Positions 12,909-25,258 of a stretch of DNA of 64,000 nucleotides are shown one piece after another (the first letter of the stretch is position 1; every line of letters begins with the position of its first letter). The stretch is from Nyssa sinensis (taxonomy: Eukaryota > Streptophyta > Magnoliopsida > Cornales > Nyssaceae), in the NCBI GenBank assembly GCA_008638375.1, contig CM018047.1, positions 49,632,679 through 49,696,678 on the forward strand, in the 5' to 3' direction. The translations under genes were made by a program, and so were the position numbers. Under the pieces are notes generated by a model. It saw only the letters and a list, made by a program, of their open reading frames with translations, was not told the DNA's origin and made no database searches.

Positions 12909-14126
12909 GTGTTCACTTAATTTGGGGGGGGGGGGGGGGGGGGGTGGGTTGTGACAAGTCTCGATTCTAAAATTGTTTGCTTCTTAATTTGATTCATGGC
13001 TCAAGTGGAGTTTTCTTACTATTTGTTGCAAGTCACTAAAATTATTATTTTAAAACAGTATAATATTATAAAATAAATTACATTTACCGTTCCTTCTTCC
13101 AAATTGTTATTATTTCAATAGAAATTAAAACTATGTGTGGATCTTAGAAGCTGTAACCAAAAAGGTAAAGACAATAATTGAATTGTACACATAAGGGAAC
13201 GTTTGCTTACAACTTCTATATGTAATTTCAAGGAAAATAAATTGATTGTATCATATTGTTTCAAGTATTATTGCCACAAAAAGAAGTCAATAGCCAAATG
13301 TCTATCTTTTTGGTTTTAGTGTATATATATATATATCTGATTTTTCTCAAAAATTACAACAATTTGAATCTAAACAGCATTATTCAAATGAAGAGAGGCT
13401 AATATTTTTTTTTTTTTAAAAAGTAGAAAATTGAGAAGAGTATTGAAGGAACCATCAGAGAGATTCTTTAAAAAAGTTATTTTGAGATGGTAAATATTTG
13501 TACTACACCTCAGCATTAATCAACTAGTGAAAGTGGAGCAACTAACAAGTATTTGACAGGATAATGATTGTATAAAGATTAAGCCTTTTTCTTGCATCCA
13601 GACATAACCGGAATCCTCAAGGAAGGATCAGCACTGCAAGATAATCACAAAAAAGATTATCATGGTCATGTAATGCACTTTTAGCAGATCAGAACTCCTC
13701 AGCAGCATGCTTTACATTGCTCACAAAAATAAAAAATAAAAAAATGGACATAGATTTGAAGCAAATGCAATTTGAGTTATTGCTTACTATATAGCTTATG
13801 GAAATATAGGGAGAACTGCGATTATATTTGGCTCCAGATGGAATGTGCACCACTACTGGTTTAAGCCTCCATATTCTTATATCAATTTGAGTTACAGTGA
13901 GGACTTTATATTTTTGCTGTATCATGTTATTCATGTGTGCCTATGTCCTTGGCAAAAGTACCTATGCAGGACTACAATTTGTCGAGCTAAAGGTTTAATT
14001 ACTTCCTGTAAATATTGTTATTTAGTTATCTGGTATCACAGTCAACCATAAGTAGCGAGGAGATGGATCTTCGCTCAGGGCGGGTTCTAGATCATTCAAG
14101 GCCTAAAACGACAAAAGTGACAAGTC
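12909..14126. other. 3' flank of ACC oxidase A and unit end
   Basis: This region aligns with 39036-39990 and 59548-60646. It carries the probable 3' UTR and ends in the junction repeat (about 13795-14126) that resembles 1784-2220. No second gene is supported; small frames here differ between copies. Confidence 0.7.
12924..12944 (+). repeat. G21 homopolymer in the 3' UTR of ACC oxidase A
   Basis: Twenty-one consecutive G residues begin 16 bp after the stop codon, followed by TGGG. The same place in copy B is a C6/G7 block with GGT and GGA repeats, and copy C has only a short GAGGGTGTGTG. It could form a G-quadruplex in the transcript. Its exact length is also a typical sequencing weak point. 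Confidence 0.85.
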
Positions 14127-14829
14127 TTTTTATTTTTAATTTTAATATATATGTTAAAATTTATAGCCGTATCGGCCGTATGGGCGTTACAGGCCGTTAT
14201 GGGCGTTACAGGCCGTTACAGGACTGTTACATCTATTTTATATTTTTTTTTTCAATTTTTTTTTAATTTTTTTTAATTTTTTTTCCATAGAATTCTTATG
14301 ATTTCTCATTTTATAACATTTATATACAAGAGAAATGCTTAATAAAATAATCTAAAAAAAATTGAAATGGGTTATCAAAACATTCGGGTCAATACAAACT
14401 CGAAAATGCCTCTCGGTCTCAAAATTTTTAATTTTTTTATTCCATAACTAATCAACTAAATTGATTTTCATACTTATAATTATTTTTTTGTAATTATTTA
14501 TATTATTCTTTGTAATGCCACTGAAATTAAATGATATTTCTTATTAGTTTAATTTTAAAATATCCATATAAATTAATAAAATATATTCTTAAGTGTTATT
14601 TATACATAAAAAAAAATCTTTTTAGGTGTTAAAAAATTAAAAATTAATAGTAAAAAAGATTAAAATACTATGATTGTAATCAAGATATGTGTATCAATGA
14701 CTTTTATGAGATTTACTAGCGTTAGAAAAAAATTTACAGTTGTAGTTTTTGATTCCCATTACGAATTACTCGATACTCTCGATACCGTTACACCGTGACC
14801 ATAATTTAAATTCATGCTTCTTTGACCAT
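14127..14829. other. Unassigned repeat-like stretch
   Basis: Near 14165-14230 the words GGCCGTTA and GGGCGTTACA repeat in tandem. Near 14755-14800 reversed versions appear (CGATACCGTTACACCG), so an inverted-repeat transposon of about 650 bp is possible. The middle is very AT-rich. No gene was seen. Confidence 0.35.
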
Positions 14830-15006
14830 GGGGTACCTTAGGACATGTCTTTTTATTGTGCCCCTAACTTGTTACAAACAATGCATCTCAGTGTGCTTGA
14901 CCTTCTATTATGACTTGCCGGTTCATTTGACTCTCGCCTTCTATTTTTCAACATTTGGCCACATGCTTTCATCGGGCACATGGTGAATCATATTCCTATA
15001 TGTTCT
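14830..15006 (-). pseudogene. MULE transposase remnant, C-terminal part
   Basis: The minus strand encodes pieces typical of the end of a Mutator-like transposase: a stretch like MIHHVPDESMWP followed by a basic segment and a zinc-knuckle-like C..CNKLG block with frame breaks. The upstream part of the same frame lies at 22549-22740, on the far side of Copia-B, with one GTTCT target copy shared. Several stops show it was already dead or has decayed since. Confidence 0.6.
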
Positions 15007-15017
15007 TGTTAGTCCAG

Positions 15018-15049
<32 letters not shown>

Positions 15050-15071
15050 AGTTTGAAACAGAATCTATAAA

Positions 15072-15102
<31 letters not shown>

Positions 15103-16194
15103 TGATGAAAACAATGTACTTTTTGATAAATCAGTAACAGAAATCAAAAGCAGAATTGACAGAACAGAAAATAAGAACTTACGAAATAGAAGAAGAACAG
15201 AAATCTGTATTTGATTAAGGCTAGTGATTGTCATTATGTCCTTAAGACAATTTTCGCACTTGCTATGGTGCTCACGATTTTGGACGATTGCTCCCAGGAT
15301 ACAATGATCTAACTCTCACAGAAGCAGCACTTCAAACTGTGAGTCTGTCGAACCAACAGTGTTTGACTCTCTCTCAAATACGAACACTACACTGAAATCC
15401 AGAATGCAAAAAACTTATAAAAAATAAGTGCGTGAATGTATGATATTTATAGGCCTCTTCATGACTGTTTGGTACAGTTATGAAGGTTCTGTTGTGTCTA
15501 TTCATGGCGAACAGACACAGGCGCAACCATGGAAAGGGACGACTGTTCAGTCAAAATTCAAACCAAACCAACGCCGTCGCAAAACGATGTCGTTTTGGAT
15601 TTAATCCAAAACCAAAAAACTGTACTCGCAGAACGGTGACGTTTTGGTTCTAATTAATCTGGTAACTAAACGACAGCGTTTTGATTTGTTTTAACAGTAA
15701 CAAAACGATAGCATTTAATGAAAAATTATTTAAAATAATTTTCTCCAAAGATATATATACGACGGGCCAAGCCCAAGCCCAGACCCAGACCCGAACCCGA
15801 GCCCGGCCTGGCGGCGGCGGCCCGCGCGTGTGTGGTGGACCAAGCATGTGCTAGGTCCTCCCCCTTCTACAAAACAGGGGTGCCCCTTGGGGCCCAAACC
15901 CCACTCCAAGGTATGTGTATGTATACTCTTTAAAAGCCTTGTTTCCATCCGATGTGGGACACAAGCTTTTTACACAAGTTTTAAGCTTTAATTACTATTT
16001 CCAAGTGGTGATGTTTGGAGGCAATTTCTCATTCACTCATTAATGGTTTTGAGCAACCGAATATATAATCTTCATCTCTTCATGGAGGAGAACACATTCC
16101 CATGTGGACCCACTCAATTTAATTTGTGGGACCTACTTTAATTTTAGCTCAAAGATGGCTAATTTAAATGCTCAAAAAACCATTTTTTTCAACA
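15007..16194 (-). repeat. Left LTR (3' LTR) of Copia-B
   Basis: The 1188-bp repeat runs from TGTTAGTCC to TTCAACA on the plus strand. It contains two AT microsatellites, a degenerate version (15581-15596) of the AAAACGACGTCGTTTT palindrome and a GGC-rich patch near 15806-15830. Minus-strand frames at 15650-15948 fall in this LTR and are not genes. Confidence 0.92.
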
Positions 16195-16782
16195 ATCTCC
16201 CACATGAATGAAATTGACTGAAAATAATGCAAATGACATACAGACACTAAGAGAGAGTTCATTTAGAAATTTCCTGTATAGAGGAAGGTAGCTTGTGGCC
16301 TTGAACCTTCCCTTGGGAAATGCTATCGGGGTTACTAATTGATCTGTGAACATTATGCCTTGAACTGTTCAATCGTTTATGTAAACCAAGACAACAGCAT
16401 TCACACAGAATCTTTCCTAACACAGTTGGTTCTCATGATTGTGTTCATTTTGGCCCTGAACAATTCCTGGTTTCATGAGTGCTCCTAGAGAATTTAGCCT
16501 TTATCATTCTCATAGAACCGGCCCAGTTCACACTCATATAGGTGATTTCTTATTAAGAGTATTTTGCTATACCCCACATGTCTTCAACAAGATATAAGAA
16601 TCATTAAAAACTTTAGCTTACCTTGTTTAACGCTGCAGGCATCACTATTCTGATCATAGGAATGAGTAGGAGATTTGATCTCCATAGTGATCTCAATGAG
16701 TCACACACAATTCGGTTGTCCCTTTGAACCTAGATCTTGGAATCTCCAGTCAGCTAGATTGGGTTGCCATTATGGTGACTCT

Positions 16783-19700
16783 TTAGTGTATAGGCTTTAA
16801 ACCCATTCCCCTCGATGATTAATTCACTTGCTCTCTGGTCAAACCTTTGGTTAACGGATCTACAATGTTATCTTTTGACCTGATGTATTCAATGGTCATA
16901 ATACCATTAGAGAAAAGTTGTTTTACGTCATTATGTCTTCGACGAATATGTCGAAACCTACCGTTATACATATGACTCTGTGCCCTACCATCGCTGATTG
17001 ACTATTACAATGAATACAGATAGCAGGCACAGGTTTTGGCCACATTGGAATATCTTCTAGAAAGTGACGAAGCCACTCGGCTTCTTCCCTAGCTTTATCT
17101 AGTGCAATAAACTCAGATTCCGTCGTGGATCTAGCAATGCACGTTTGCTTAGAAGATTTCCACGACACCGCTCCACCACCAAGTGTAAACAGATAGCCAC
17201 TTGTGGACTTCGAGTCTTTGGTGTCGGATATCCAATTTGCGTCACAATATCCTTCAAGTACTGTTGGATATTTTGAGTAGTGCAATCCAAAGTTTTGGGT
17301 GTATTTCAGATACCTCAAAACCCTAACTATTGCCTTCTAATGATCTGGACCAGGATTACTTATGTATCTACTCAATTTGCTGACAGCGTAAGCTATGTCT
17401 AGACGGGTACAATTCATGACATACATTAGGCTGCCAATTATTTGTGCATATTCTAGTTGTGATATGCTTTTGCCATTATTGTTGGATAAATGTAGACTTA
17501 CATCTACAGGTGTTCTCGCTGGACTGCTATCATCTTGTTTAAATTTTTTGAGAATTTTCTCAATGTAATATGATTGAGATAATATTAGTCCATCTGATGT
17601 TCTAGAGATCTTTATCCCAAGTATAACATCAGCAACACCTAAGTCCTTCATGTTAAACTTATTGTTTAACATTTTCTTGGTAGCTTTAATGACTTCATTA
17701 TTATTACCCATAATGAGCATATCATCAACATAGAGACAAATAATGACACAACCATGTTCGGTGTTTTTGACATATACACATTTGTCACACTCGTTGATTT
17801 TGAATCCATTTGACATCATTACACTGTCAAATTTCTCATGCCACTGCTTTGGTGCTTGTTTTAATCCATAAAGGGATTTAACAAGCCGACAAACTTTCTT
17901 TTCTTGACCTGGAACAATAAACCCTTCGGGTTGTTCCATGTATATTTCTTCATCCAAATCACCATTTAAGAAAGCTGTCTTTACATCCATTTGATGTATC
18001 TCTAGATTGTGTATAGCTGCTATAGCTATTAACATTCGAATGGATGATATTCTTGTAACTGGTGAATATGTATCAAAATAGTCCAAGCCTTCCTTTTACT
18101 TGTAACCTTTGATAACCAGTCTGGCCTTATATTTATCGATAGATCCATCTGCTTTCATTTTCTTCTTGAATATCCATTTATATCCAAGAGGTTTTGAACC
18201 TGGTAGAAGATCCACTAGTTCCTATGTATGATTTTGCAGAATGGATTCTACTTCATCGTTAATAGCCTCTTTCCAATATGGAGCTTCAGGGCTCGACATT
18301 ACTTCTTTAAAGCTTCGAGGCTCATCTTCTAACAAATACGTTAGAAAATTTGGACCAAAACATTTTGATGTTCTAGCTCTTTTGCTGCGTCTAGGTTCAT
18401 CATCTTCTTGTTGGCCTTGACTACTGCTTATTGCAGTATCATGAGTTCTTTTACTTGAGTTTGTCTCCTGTGTGGATTTGTAAGGAAATACATTTTCAAA
18501 GAAAGATGCATTCCTTGACTCAATAATAGTATTGACATGCATATCAGGAATTTCAGATTTATGAATCAGAAAGCGATATGCACTACTATTATGAGCATAC
18601 CCAATGAAAACACAATCAACTATTTTTGGTCCTATTTTAATCTTTTTAGGTATAGGTACCGCCACTTTATCCAAACACCCCCACACTTTTAAGTATTTGT
18701 AAGAAGGTTTTCGACCTTTCCACAACTCATAGGGGGATTTATTGGTTTTCTTTTGAGGTATTCAGTTGAGAATATAATTTGCGGAAAGAATTGCTCCCCC
18801 CCACAAATTCTGAGGTAGTCCAGAAGTTAATAGTAATGCATTCATCATTTCTTTTAAAGTTCTGTTCTTTCGTTCAGCAATCCCATTTTGTTGAGGTGAA
18901 TAGGGTGCAGTTGTTTGGTGTATTATACCATGTTGTGAACAAAATTCACCAAAAGGTGCTTCATATTCACCTCCTCTATCACTTCTAATCACCTTGATTT
19001 TTCTATCAAGTTGGTTCTCAACCTCATTCTTGAAATGTTTAAACATTTTTAATGCCTCATCTTTACTTCTCAATAAGTAAACATAACAGTATCTTGTGCA
19101 GTCATCAATGAATGTAAGAAAATATTTCTTTTTACCTCTAGTTTGAATAAATTTCAGATCACAAATATCTGAGTGTATTAATTCTAGAGGTTCACTACTT
19201 CTTTCAATTGATTGAAAAGAAGTTCTTGTAAGTTTAGATTCCACAGAAATCTCACATTTATGATTTGGATCTATTTCAAATTTAGGCAAACATTCCATAT
19301 TAATTAATCTACGCAATGTATCAAAATTAACATGTCCTAGTCTACTATGCCACACATTTGAAGACTCAAGCATATAAGCAGAAGATGTGTTCTTATTATT
19401 ATTATTCTTAATTGGAGGTACAATGGTCATTACATTCATCTTGAAGAGTCCATTGCTCATATACCCCTTCCCTACATACATCCCATTTTTGGTGAGGATA
19501 AACTTGTCAGATACAAAGACCAATTTAAAACCCTTTTTACTTAACAATGAGCCTGACACGAGATTCTTTCGAATTTCTGGCACATGCAGCACATCATTGA
19601 GAGTAAGCTCCTTGCTTAAAGTCATTTTCAATACCACCTTCCCTTGGCCTTTAACCTTGGAAGAAGAAGAGTTGTCCATAAAGAGTTGTTCCCCATTATC

Positions 19701-20758
19701 TATGCTTTGATATGATGAGAACATCTTCTTGTCTGAACAAACATGACGAGTAGCCCTTGTGTCTACCCACCATTCCTTGGTATTGCTACCAATGAAGTTC
19801 ATGTCTGAGACATTCATGTCTGAGACATTATCTGACAGGCCGTCCACTTCAGTCACATTGGCTTGAGGGCGTTTCTTCTTTGGGTTTCCTTGGTCCTTGC
19901 GGCTATGGCAATCTTTAGCATGGTGCCCTTGTTTGTTGCACACATAGCACTTGCCTTGAAACTTCTTATGTGCACCTTGCTTGGGACCATTGCCATTATG
20001 CTTCCTCTTCTTATTATTGTGAGAACTTTGCCCTTGTTCCACAACATTGGCCTTGGATTCCATGACCATTTTTCCTGCCTTCTTTCAGAAGCACGGTTAT
20101 CTTCCTCTTTCCTCAATCGGACAATCAAGTCTTCAAGTTTCATTTCCTTGCGCTTATGCTTAAGGTAGTTCTTGAATTCCTTCCATAATGGTGGTAATTT
20201 TTTAATGATTGCAGCCACTTGGAATGATTCACTCAAAGACATTCCTTTAGCATGAATCTCATGTAGGATAACTTGCAAGTCTTGAACTTGATTAATGACT
20301 GTTTTGGAATCAACCATCTTGTAGTCCAAGAATCTGCCGACAACAAATTTCTTCATTCCGGCATCCTCAGTCTTGTACTTTTTGTCAAGTGAATCCCACA
20401 ATTCCCTTGCAGTCTTGATGGTACAATACACATTATATAATGTGTTGTCTAAACCGTTGAGGACATAATTTCGGTAGAAGAAATCTACATGCTTCCATGC
20501 CTCCACGGCGGCAACCACTTGCCTATCCGTCTCATTTCCCCTCAAAGCAGGAGCATCTTCTCTAAGGAATCGAGCCAAATTCAGGGTGATAAGATAAAAC
20601 AACATCTTTTGTTGCCATCTTTTGAAATCAGACCCATTGAATTTCTCGGGTTTTTCTCCATGGTTCACGGGCACAGTTCCGACCATTGGAGCAGATGACA
20701 TAACAGGAGCAGGTGTCACCACAGTAGTAGTAGGGGCAGGGGTAGTATCAGTGGCCAT
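16783..20758 (-). pseudogene. Copia-B gag-pol remnant
   Basis: The frame opens at the ATG 20756-20758 (MATDTTPAP). Gag contains the VNHGEKPEKFNG...W block and, after a one-base frameshift near 20085, a CCHC zinc knuckle (CYVCNKQGHHAKDC). Protease follows at about 19760, with DTR where the catalytic triad should read DTG. Integrase runs to about 18700 and includes HSDICDL and YSPQQNGIAERKN. Reverse transcriptase has MDVKTAFLNGD and catalytic YVDD near 17725. RNase H ends at a TAA at 16783-16785. Disabling changes include TGA at 18762, TAG at 18222, TAA at 18096, TAG at 17337 and a frameshift near 16990. It cannot transpose by itself. Confidence 0.93.
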
Positions 20759-21352
20759 TGCTGTTAATAGTACAAAATACTCAAATTCAGTCAAAAAATT
20801 CATAAACAAATTCTGAATAAATTACAGAGTTAGTTTAAGGATTTCCGCAGTAAACAAATTAGTACAACAGACACCAAAACAATGTTTTGAAAAACCTGAA
20901 TAATAAAGTCTTTTCCAAAACCAGATTTCCTTAGTTTTATAGATATAAAGTTTCTGTTTAAAACAGAAAGGTATTTAATTTCTGAATATCAAGTTCTGTA
21001 AATCTGATATATAAAACTAATAGATTTCAATTTCTGAATTTGTAAATCTGATATTTCAACTGATGTATAAAACTGATATGTTTCAATTTCTGAAAATCAG
21101 AACAGTATACCAATTTGAAAATTTCAAGTTGAATAATATTCAGAACAGTATATCAGTATACCAGTTTGAAAACTTCAAGTTGAATAATATTCAGAACAGT
21201 ATATCAGTATACCAGTTTGTAAATTTCAAGTTCTGAAAAAATCAGAACAGTAAAGAACTGATATATAGACTTGATTTAAAAAAAACTGAAACTGTAAAAC
21301 TGATATATATATATATATATATTGTAATGAAGAAATAAAATTGTCTTAAGAT

Positions 21353-21360
21353 TGTTAGTC

Positions 21361-21392
<32 letters not shown>

Positions 21393-21412
21393 CAATTTGA
21401 AACAGAATCTAT

Positions 21413-21454
<42 letters not shown>

Positions 21455-22548
21455 TGATTGAAAACAGTGTACTGTTTTGATAAATCAGTAACAGAAATCA
21501 AAAGCAGAATTGACAGAACAGAAAATAAGAACTTACGAAATAGAAGAAGAACATAAATCTATATTTGATCAAGGCTAGTGATTGTCACTATGTCCTTAAG
21601 ACAATTTTAGCCCTCGCTATGGTGCTCACGATTTTGGACGATTATCTCTCAAGATACAATGATCTAACTCTCACAGAAGCAGCACTTCAAACTGTGAGTC
21701 TGTCGAACCAACAATATTTGACTCTCTCTCAAATACGAACACTACACTGAAATGCAGAATGCAAAAAACTTATCAAAAATAAGTGTGTGAATGTATGATA
21801 TTTATAGGCCTCTTCATGACTGTTTGGTACAGTCATGAAGGTTCTGTTGTGTCTATTCATGGCGAACAGACATAGGCGCAACCATGGAAAGGGACGACTG
21901 TTTAGTCAAAATTCAAATCAAACCAACGCCGTCGCAAAACGACGTCGTTTTGGATTTAATCCAAAACCAAAAAATCGTACTCGCAGAACGGTGACGTTTT
22001 GGTTCTAATTAATCTGGTAACTAAACGACAGCGTTTTGATTTGTTTTAATAGTAACAAAACGACAGCATTTAATGGAAAATTATTTTTTCCCAAAGATAT
22101 ATATACGACGGGCCAAGGCCAAGCCCAGACCTAGACCCAGACCCGAGCCCGGCCCTGGCGGCGGCGGCGGCGGCGGCGCGTTTGTGTGGTAGACCAAGCA
22201 TGTGCTAGGTCCTCCCCCTTCCACAAAACTAGGGTGCCCATTGGGGCCCAAACCCCACTCCAAGGTATGTGTATATATACTCTTTAAAAGCCTTGTTTCC
22301 ATCCTATGTGGGACACAAGCTTTTTGCACAAGCTTTAAGCTTTAGTTACCATTTCCAAGTGGTGATGTTTGGAGTCAATTTCTCATTCACTCCTTAATGA
22401 TTTTGAGCAACCCAATATATAATCTTCATCTCCTCATGGAGGAGAACACATTCCCATGTGGACCCACTCAATTTAATTTGTGGGACCCACTTTAATTTTA
22501 GCTCAAAGATGGCTAATTTAAATGCTCAAAAAATCATTTTTTCCAACA
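21353..22548 (-). repeat. Right LTR (5' LTR) of Copia-B
   Basis: The 1196-bp partner of 15007-16194 carries a perfect 16-bp palindrome at 21936-21951 and a longer GGC run near 22156-22180. The sequence just inside it (reverse complement of 21335-21352) is not the usual TGGTATCAGAGC, so the primer tRNA is unclear. Confidence 0.92.
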
Positions 22549-22740
22549 GTTCTTAGGTATGCCTCTTTGGTAAGATAATCATAGCAATACTTCTCTAGAT
22601 CATCACTCATCAAAAATAAATAAAAATTTGTGGATCGTCTGTAATGTAGGAGATGCAAGCTAATGCATGCTTGCAAGGAATCCCACTAATTGCCTAAGCT
22701 GTTCAAACGCAAACACTAGAAGCTAAATTAACCACATAAG
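22549..22740 (-). pseudogene. MULE transposase remnant, SWIM zinc-finger part
   Basis: The minus strand reads SGIPCKHALACISYITDD, the conserved C-x-H half of a SWIM zinc finger found near the C-terminus of Mutator-like transposases. An E-K-Y-C-Y-D-Y-like segment follows after stops. Removing Copia-B and one GTTCT joins it to 14830-15006 in the order expected for the family. It is fragmentary and frame-broken. Confidence 0.6.
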
Positions 22741-23993
22741 TTTTCCCTTATTCCATGACTTAATATTCTAATTTGCAGATGGAGATGGGTGTGAGGATGA
22801 ACATTGTTTTGTACGATTTGGGGTAGGATGTTCCACGTATAGCTGCATGTGTTATTATTATAGCCCCTTACGAGTCTACATTTTTCTCCCCCTAAATACT
22901 ACAGTAGCACTGTCACACACCAAATTGATGTAACAGTATGTATCTGAGTCCACATTTCCAATCACATACTCCTCACCTAAATAATGTACGACAGTATCAA
23001 ACATTATGCCCTAAGATAAAAGACAATAAAACAAAAGTTCAGGACTACAATGTATCACAAATTATGGCTCTACATTCTATCATAATGAGGTCTAATAATT
23101 AAGTCTAAAGAATTACAAATTCATGACTGAAATTTAAAAAATCTATTTAATAGAAACAATGGGTCTATAGAGATTTAGGTCATAAATTAAGTCGACATTA
23201 AATTAAAGAATGAGTTTAAAAGCATTTGAGAAAGTTTTGATGCAATCCCAAATTTTTGGGTTCTGCCAAAGCTAAACATGAAGCAATTAAGGGGCATGAG
23301 AAAAATTAGGTCAAATTCTCAATTTTTGGGTTTCATAAAATTGAATTACCCTAATTTCGGGCTAAATATTAAGCAATTACGAAGAAAGAACCATGCCTTT
23401 GAGATATAAACGTTGTATTGCTCTTGCTGCGATTCTAGAATTATCTTTCTTTACCTCTTACTGTTCTTGCAAGAAATTATAGGTTGCGATCCTCAAATTG
23501 AGAGAATAGGTGTTTGTTTCATAGATGAGAGGTTTGAGAGAGAGAGAGAGAGAGAGAGAGTAGGCATTTTTGAGATTAGGTTTTACACAGAGAGAGTACG
23601 CTTGTATGGATTAGAGAGATGATGTTTGGGAGGCTTGAGAGAACCAATATCCAGACAACTCTTTGAGAACTGTGAAGCATTTTATTTTTTTTATTCATAG
23701 ACATCTACAAATATTGATCTTTTGGAGCTAACGACAATTAGATTCCATTGATGGTCTTGACAGTTAAGGGTATTATTTGCATATTTTTGTAACTCGTGGG
23801 GGTTTGATGTAATATTGCAAAATCTCATGAAATGTTAGTATAATATTGAAATTATTACTATTTTTTCCATTCACTTTATTTTAATGAGAGTTAGTTATGG
23901 AAAGAAATAGTAGAGTATTATGAAATTTGAGAACTGCACGCGCGCGCACACACACTGTAGTGTTATGGGTTGGTGACCTCTTAGTGGTAAATT
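22741..23993. other. Intervening DNA without a recognised gene
   Basis: AT-rich sequence with a GA microsatellite at about 23536-23561 and a CG/CA run near 23939-23955. A 69-codon frame at 23413-23622 runs through the GA repeat (ERERERE) and is not convincing. The last 60 bp resemble the start of copy B (CTTAGTGGT context). Confidence 0.5.
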
Positions 23994-24420
23994 AGGAATG
24001 GCAACAGAACGGGTTCGGGGCCGGGTGCCCCTTCCCCAACCCCTATCCCGTTTAGATTTCCCACCTCGCCTAGAAGTTCACACAGACCATCGTGCTGACC
24101 CCAAACTCCGATATTTTTTTTTTGAAGGAAGTTTTTATTTTTTTATTTTTGATAAGTAAATTAAAACTTTATTGCTAAAATAACCAATACAAGAAAAGAT
24201 AATATAAGTGTGATATAAAAATTTTAAAACTAATTTTATATAGTGTAGTTTATTGCTAAAACTAATATACAATGTACATAGATATTTTTTAAAAAATTAA
24301 TATATAAACAGGGCAGGGCCCAACCCTACCCCGAACCTGACTAGGCTTTCAAAGTCTCGCCCCAACCCTGTTTACGAACACTTCATAGTGGGTCGGGGGC
24401 AGAGCAAATTGCCATCCCTT
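23994..24420. mobile_element. MITE with GGRATGGCAA ends
   Basis: The element starts AGGAATGGCAAC and ends TTGCCATCCCTT, giving inverted ends. GC-rich patches at both sides (GGGTTCGGGGCCGGG; CCCAACCCTG) surround an AT-rich centre. Imperfect direct repeats (GGTAAATT / GGTAGTTA) flank it, suggesting an eroded 8-bp duplication. It has no coding capacity. Confidence 0.6.
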
Positions 24421-24456
24421 GGTAGTTATATAACAAACCGCTTGAGAGGTAATCAT

Positions 24457-25258
24457 GGAGAGAAACACTTGAGTATTATGAGGTCCAGAAAAATACACTA
24501 TCTGTGTCATGGTTTGGTGGGCTCTTAGTGGTACTCATATAACCAACCTGATCTATTTCCTGTCCTCGGTTGATTTAAGAACTTCAAGCTGACGTTGTTT
24601 TAGTAAACTTGCCAATAAAGTTGCCATAGTTAATCACAAGGCCCTTTTTACGTAATGTTTTGGGTAAAATCAAGTTATATGCTTTATCTTCCAGGTAACG
24701 TGGGCGAAGGCTAAAGGCATGCCTCTTGGCAAGCAAGCATCAGATGAAACTGTAAGTTTTTGTTGATTATATTTGTGTAATGACCCAAATGAGTATTAGT
24801 TCTCGCATCTATCTTTTCATTAGGAAGGCGATATCTATTTTCTGATGTGTTAAGAGGTTTTGAATCTCATTATACACATAATTACGTTATTTTCCCTTGC
24901 GTTGTAATAAGAATCCTTTTGGTTCCTGTGATGACTAATAACATGGAATTAATAGCTTATTGTTTGATGTTCAAAAATAATTATACCATTGTGTACGTTG
25001 CAACTGGGTCGTTGCATGACTTAGCTAAAAAAAAATGTGTCGTTGCATCTTTTAGATTTCCATTCATTTCTGAGTTCCATCTTAACTTTATACAAGCTAC
25101 TGATATTCCTTCTCATCAGCTGTCAGAGAGTATATGTTGGCAGAATCTGCAAATGCTGATTTTTGGGAAATTAATATATAGTAAGATTGTAACTTGTTCT
25201 GACATTAAATTTTCATTGCATTACAAATCATTAATGGCATTAAAACGATTATTTTGTT
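24457..25258. repeat. Left end of duplicated segment, copy B
   Basis: This aligns with 1-783 with few substitutions and small indels. At 25258 the sequence jumps to the equivalent of 2527, so copy B has lost about 1.7 kb relative to copy A. The 137-codon frame at 24847-25260 is broken in copy A and is not taken as a gene. Confidence 0.8.
24695..24751 (+). pseudogene. Possible exon remnant (copy B)
   Basis: A 57-bp block of 19 open codons (VTWAKAKGMPLGKQ...) sits between TTATCTTCCAG and GTAAGTTTTT. It is the unbroken counterpart of 245-297. A further open stretch near 25120-25185 has a similar look, but I cannot connect the two or name a family. Confidence 0.3.

Larger units (their letters stand above)
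15007..22548 (-). mobile_element. Full-length Ty1/copia LTR retrotransposon (Copia-B)
   Basis: A 7.54-kb element on the minus strand has two LTRs of about 1.19 kb, TG...CA ends and a perfect 5-bp target duplication GTTCT (15002-15006 and 22549-22553). Internally it carries gag with a zinc knuckle, then protease, integrase, reverse transcriptase and RNase H in copia order. A polypurine tract (reverse complement of ATCTCCCAC) abuts the left LTR at 16195. The LTRs differ at a modest number of sites and in AT and GCG microsatellite lengths, so insertion is fairly recent but not new. It sits inside a MULE transposase remnant. Confidence 0.95.

Noticed and set aside
15650..15948. Gly/Pro-rich minus-strand frames with a partner at 22081-22329
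   Set aside because: They lie inside the two LTRs of Copia-B and reflect GGC and GGGCCC-rich LTR sequence.
23413..23622. 69-codon frame with ERERERER
   Set aside because: Produced by a GA microsatellite.
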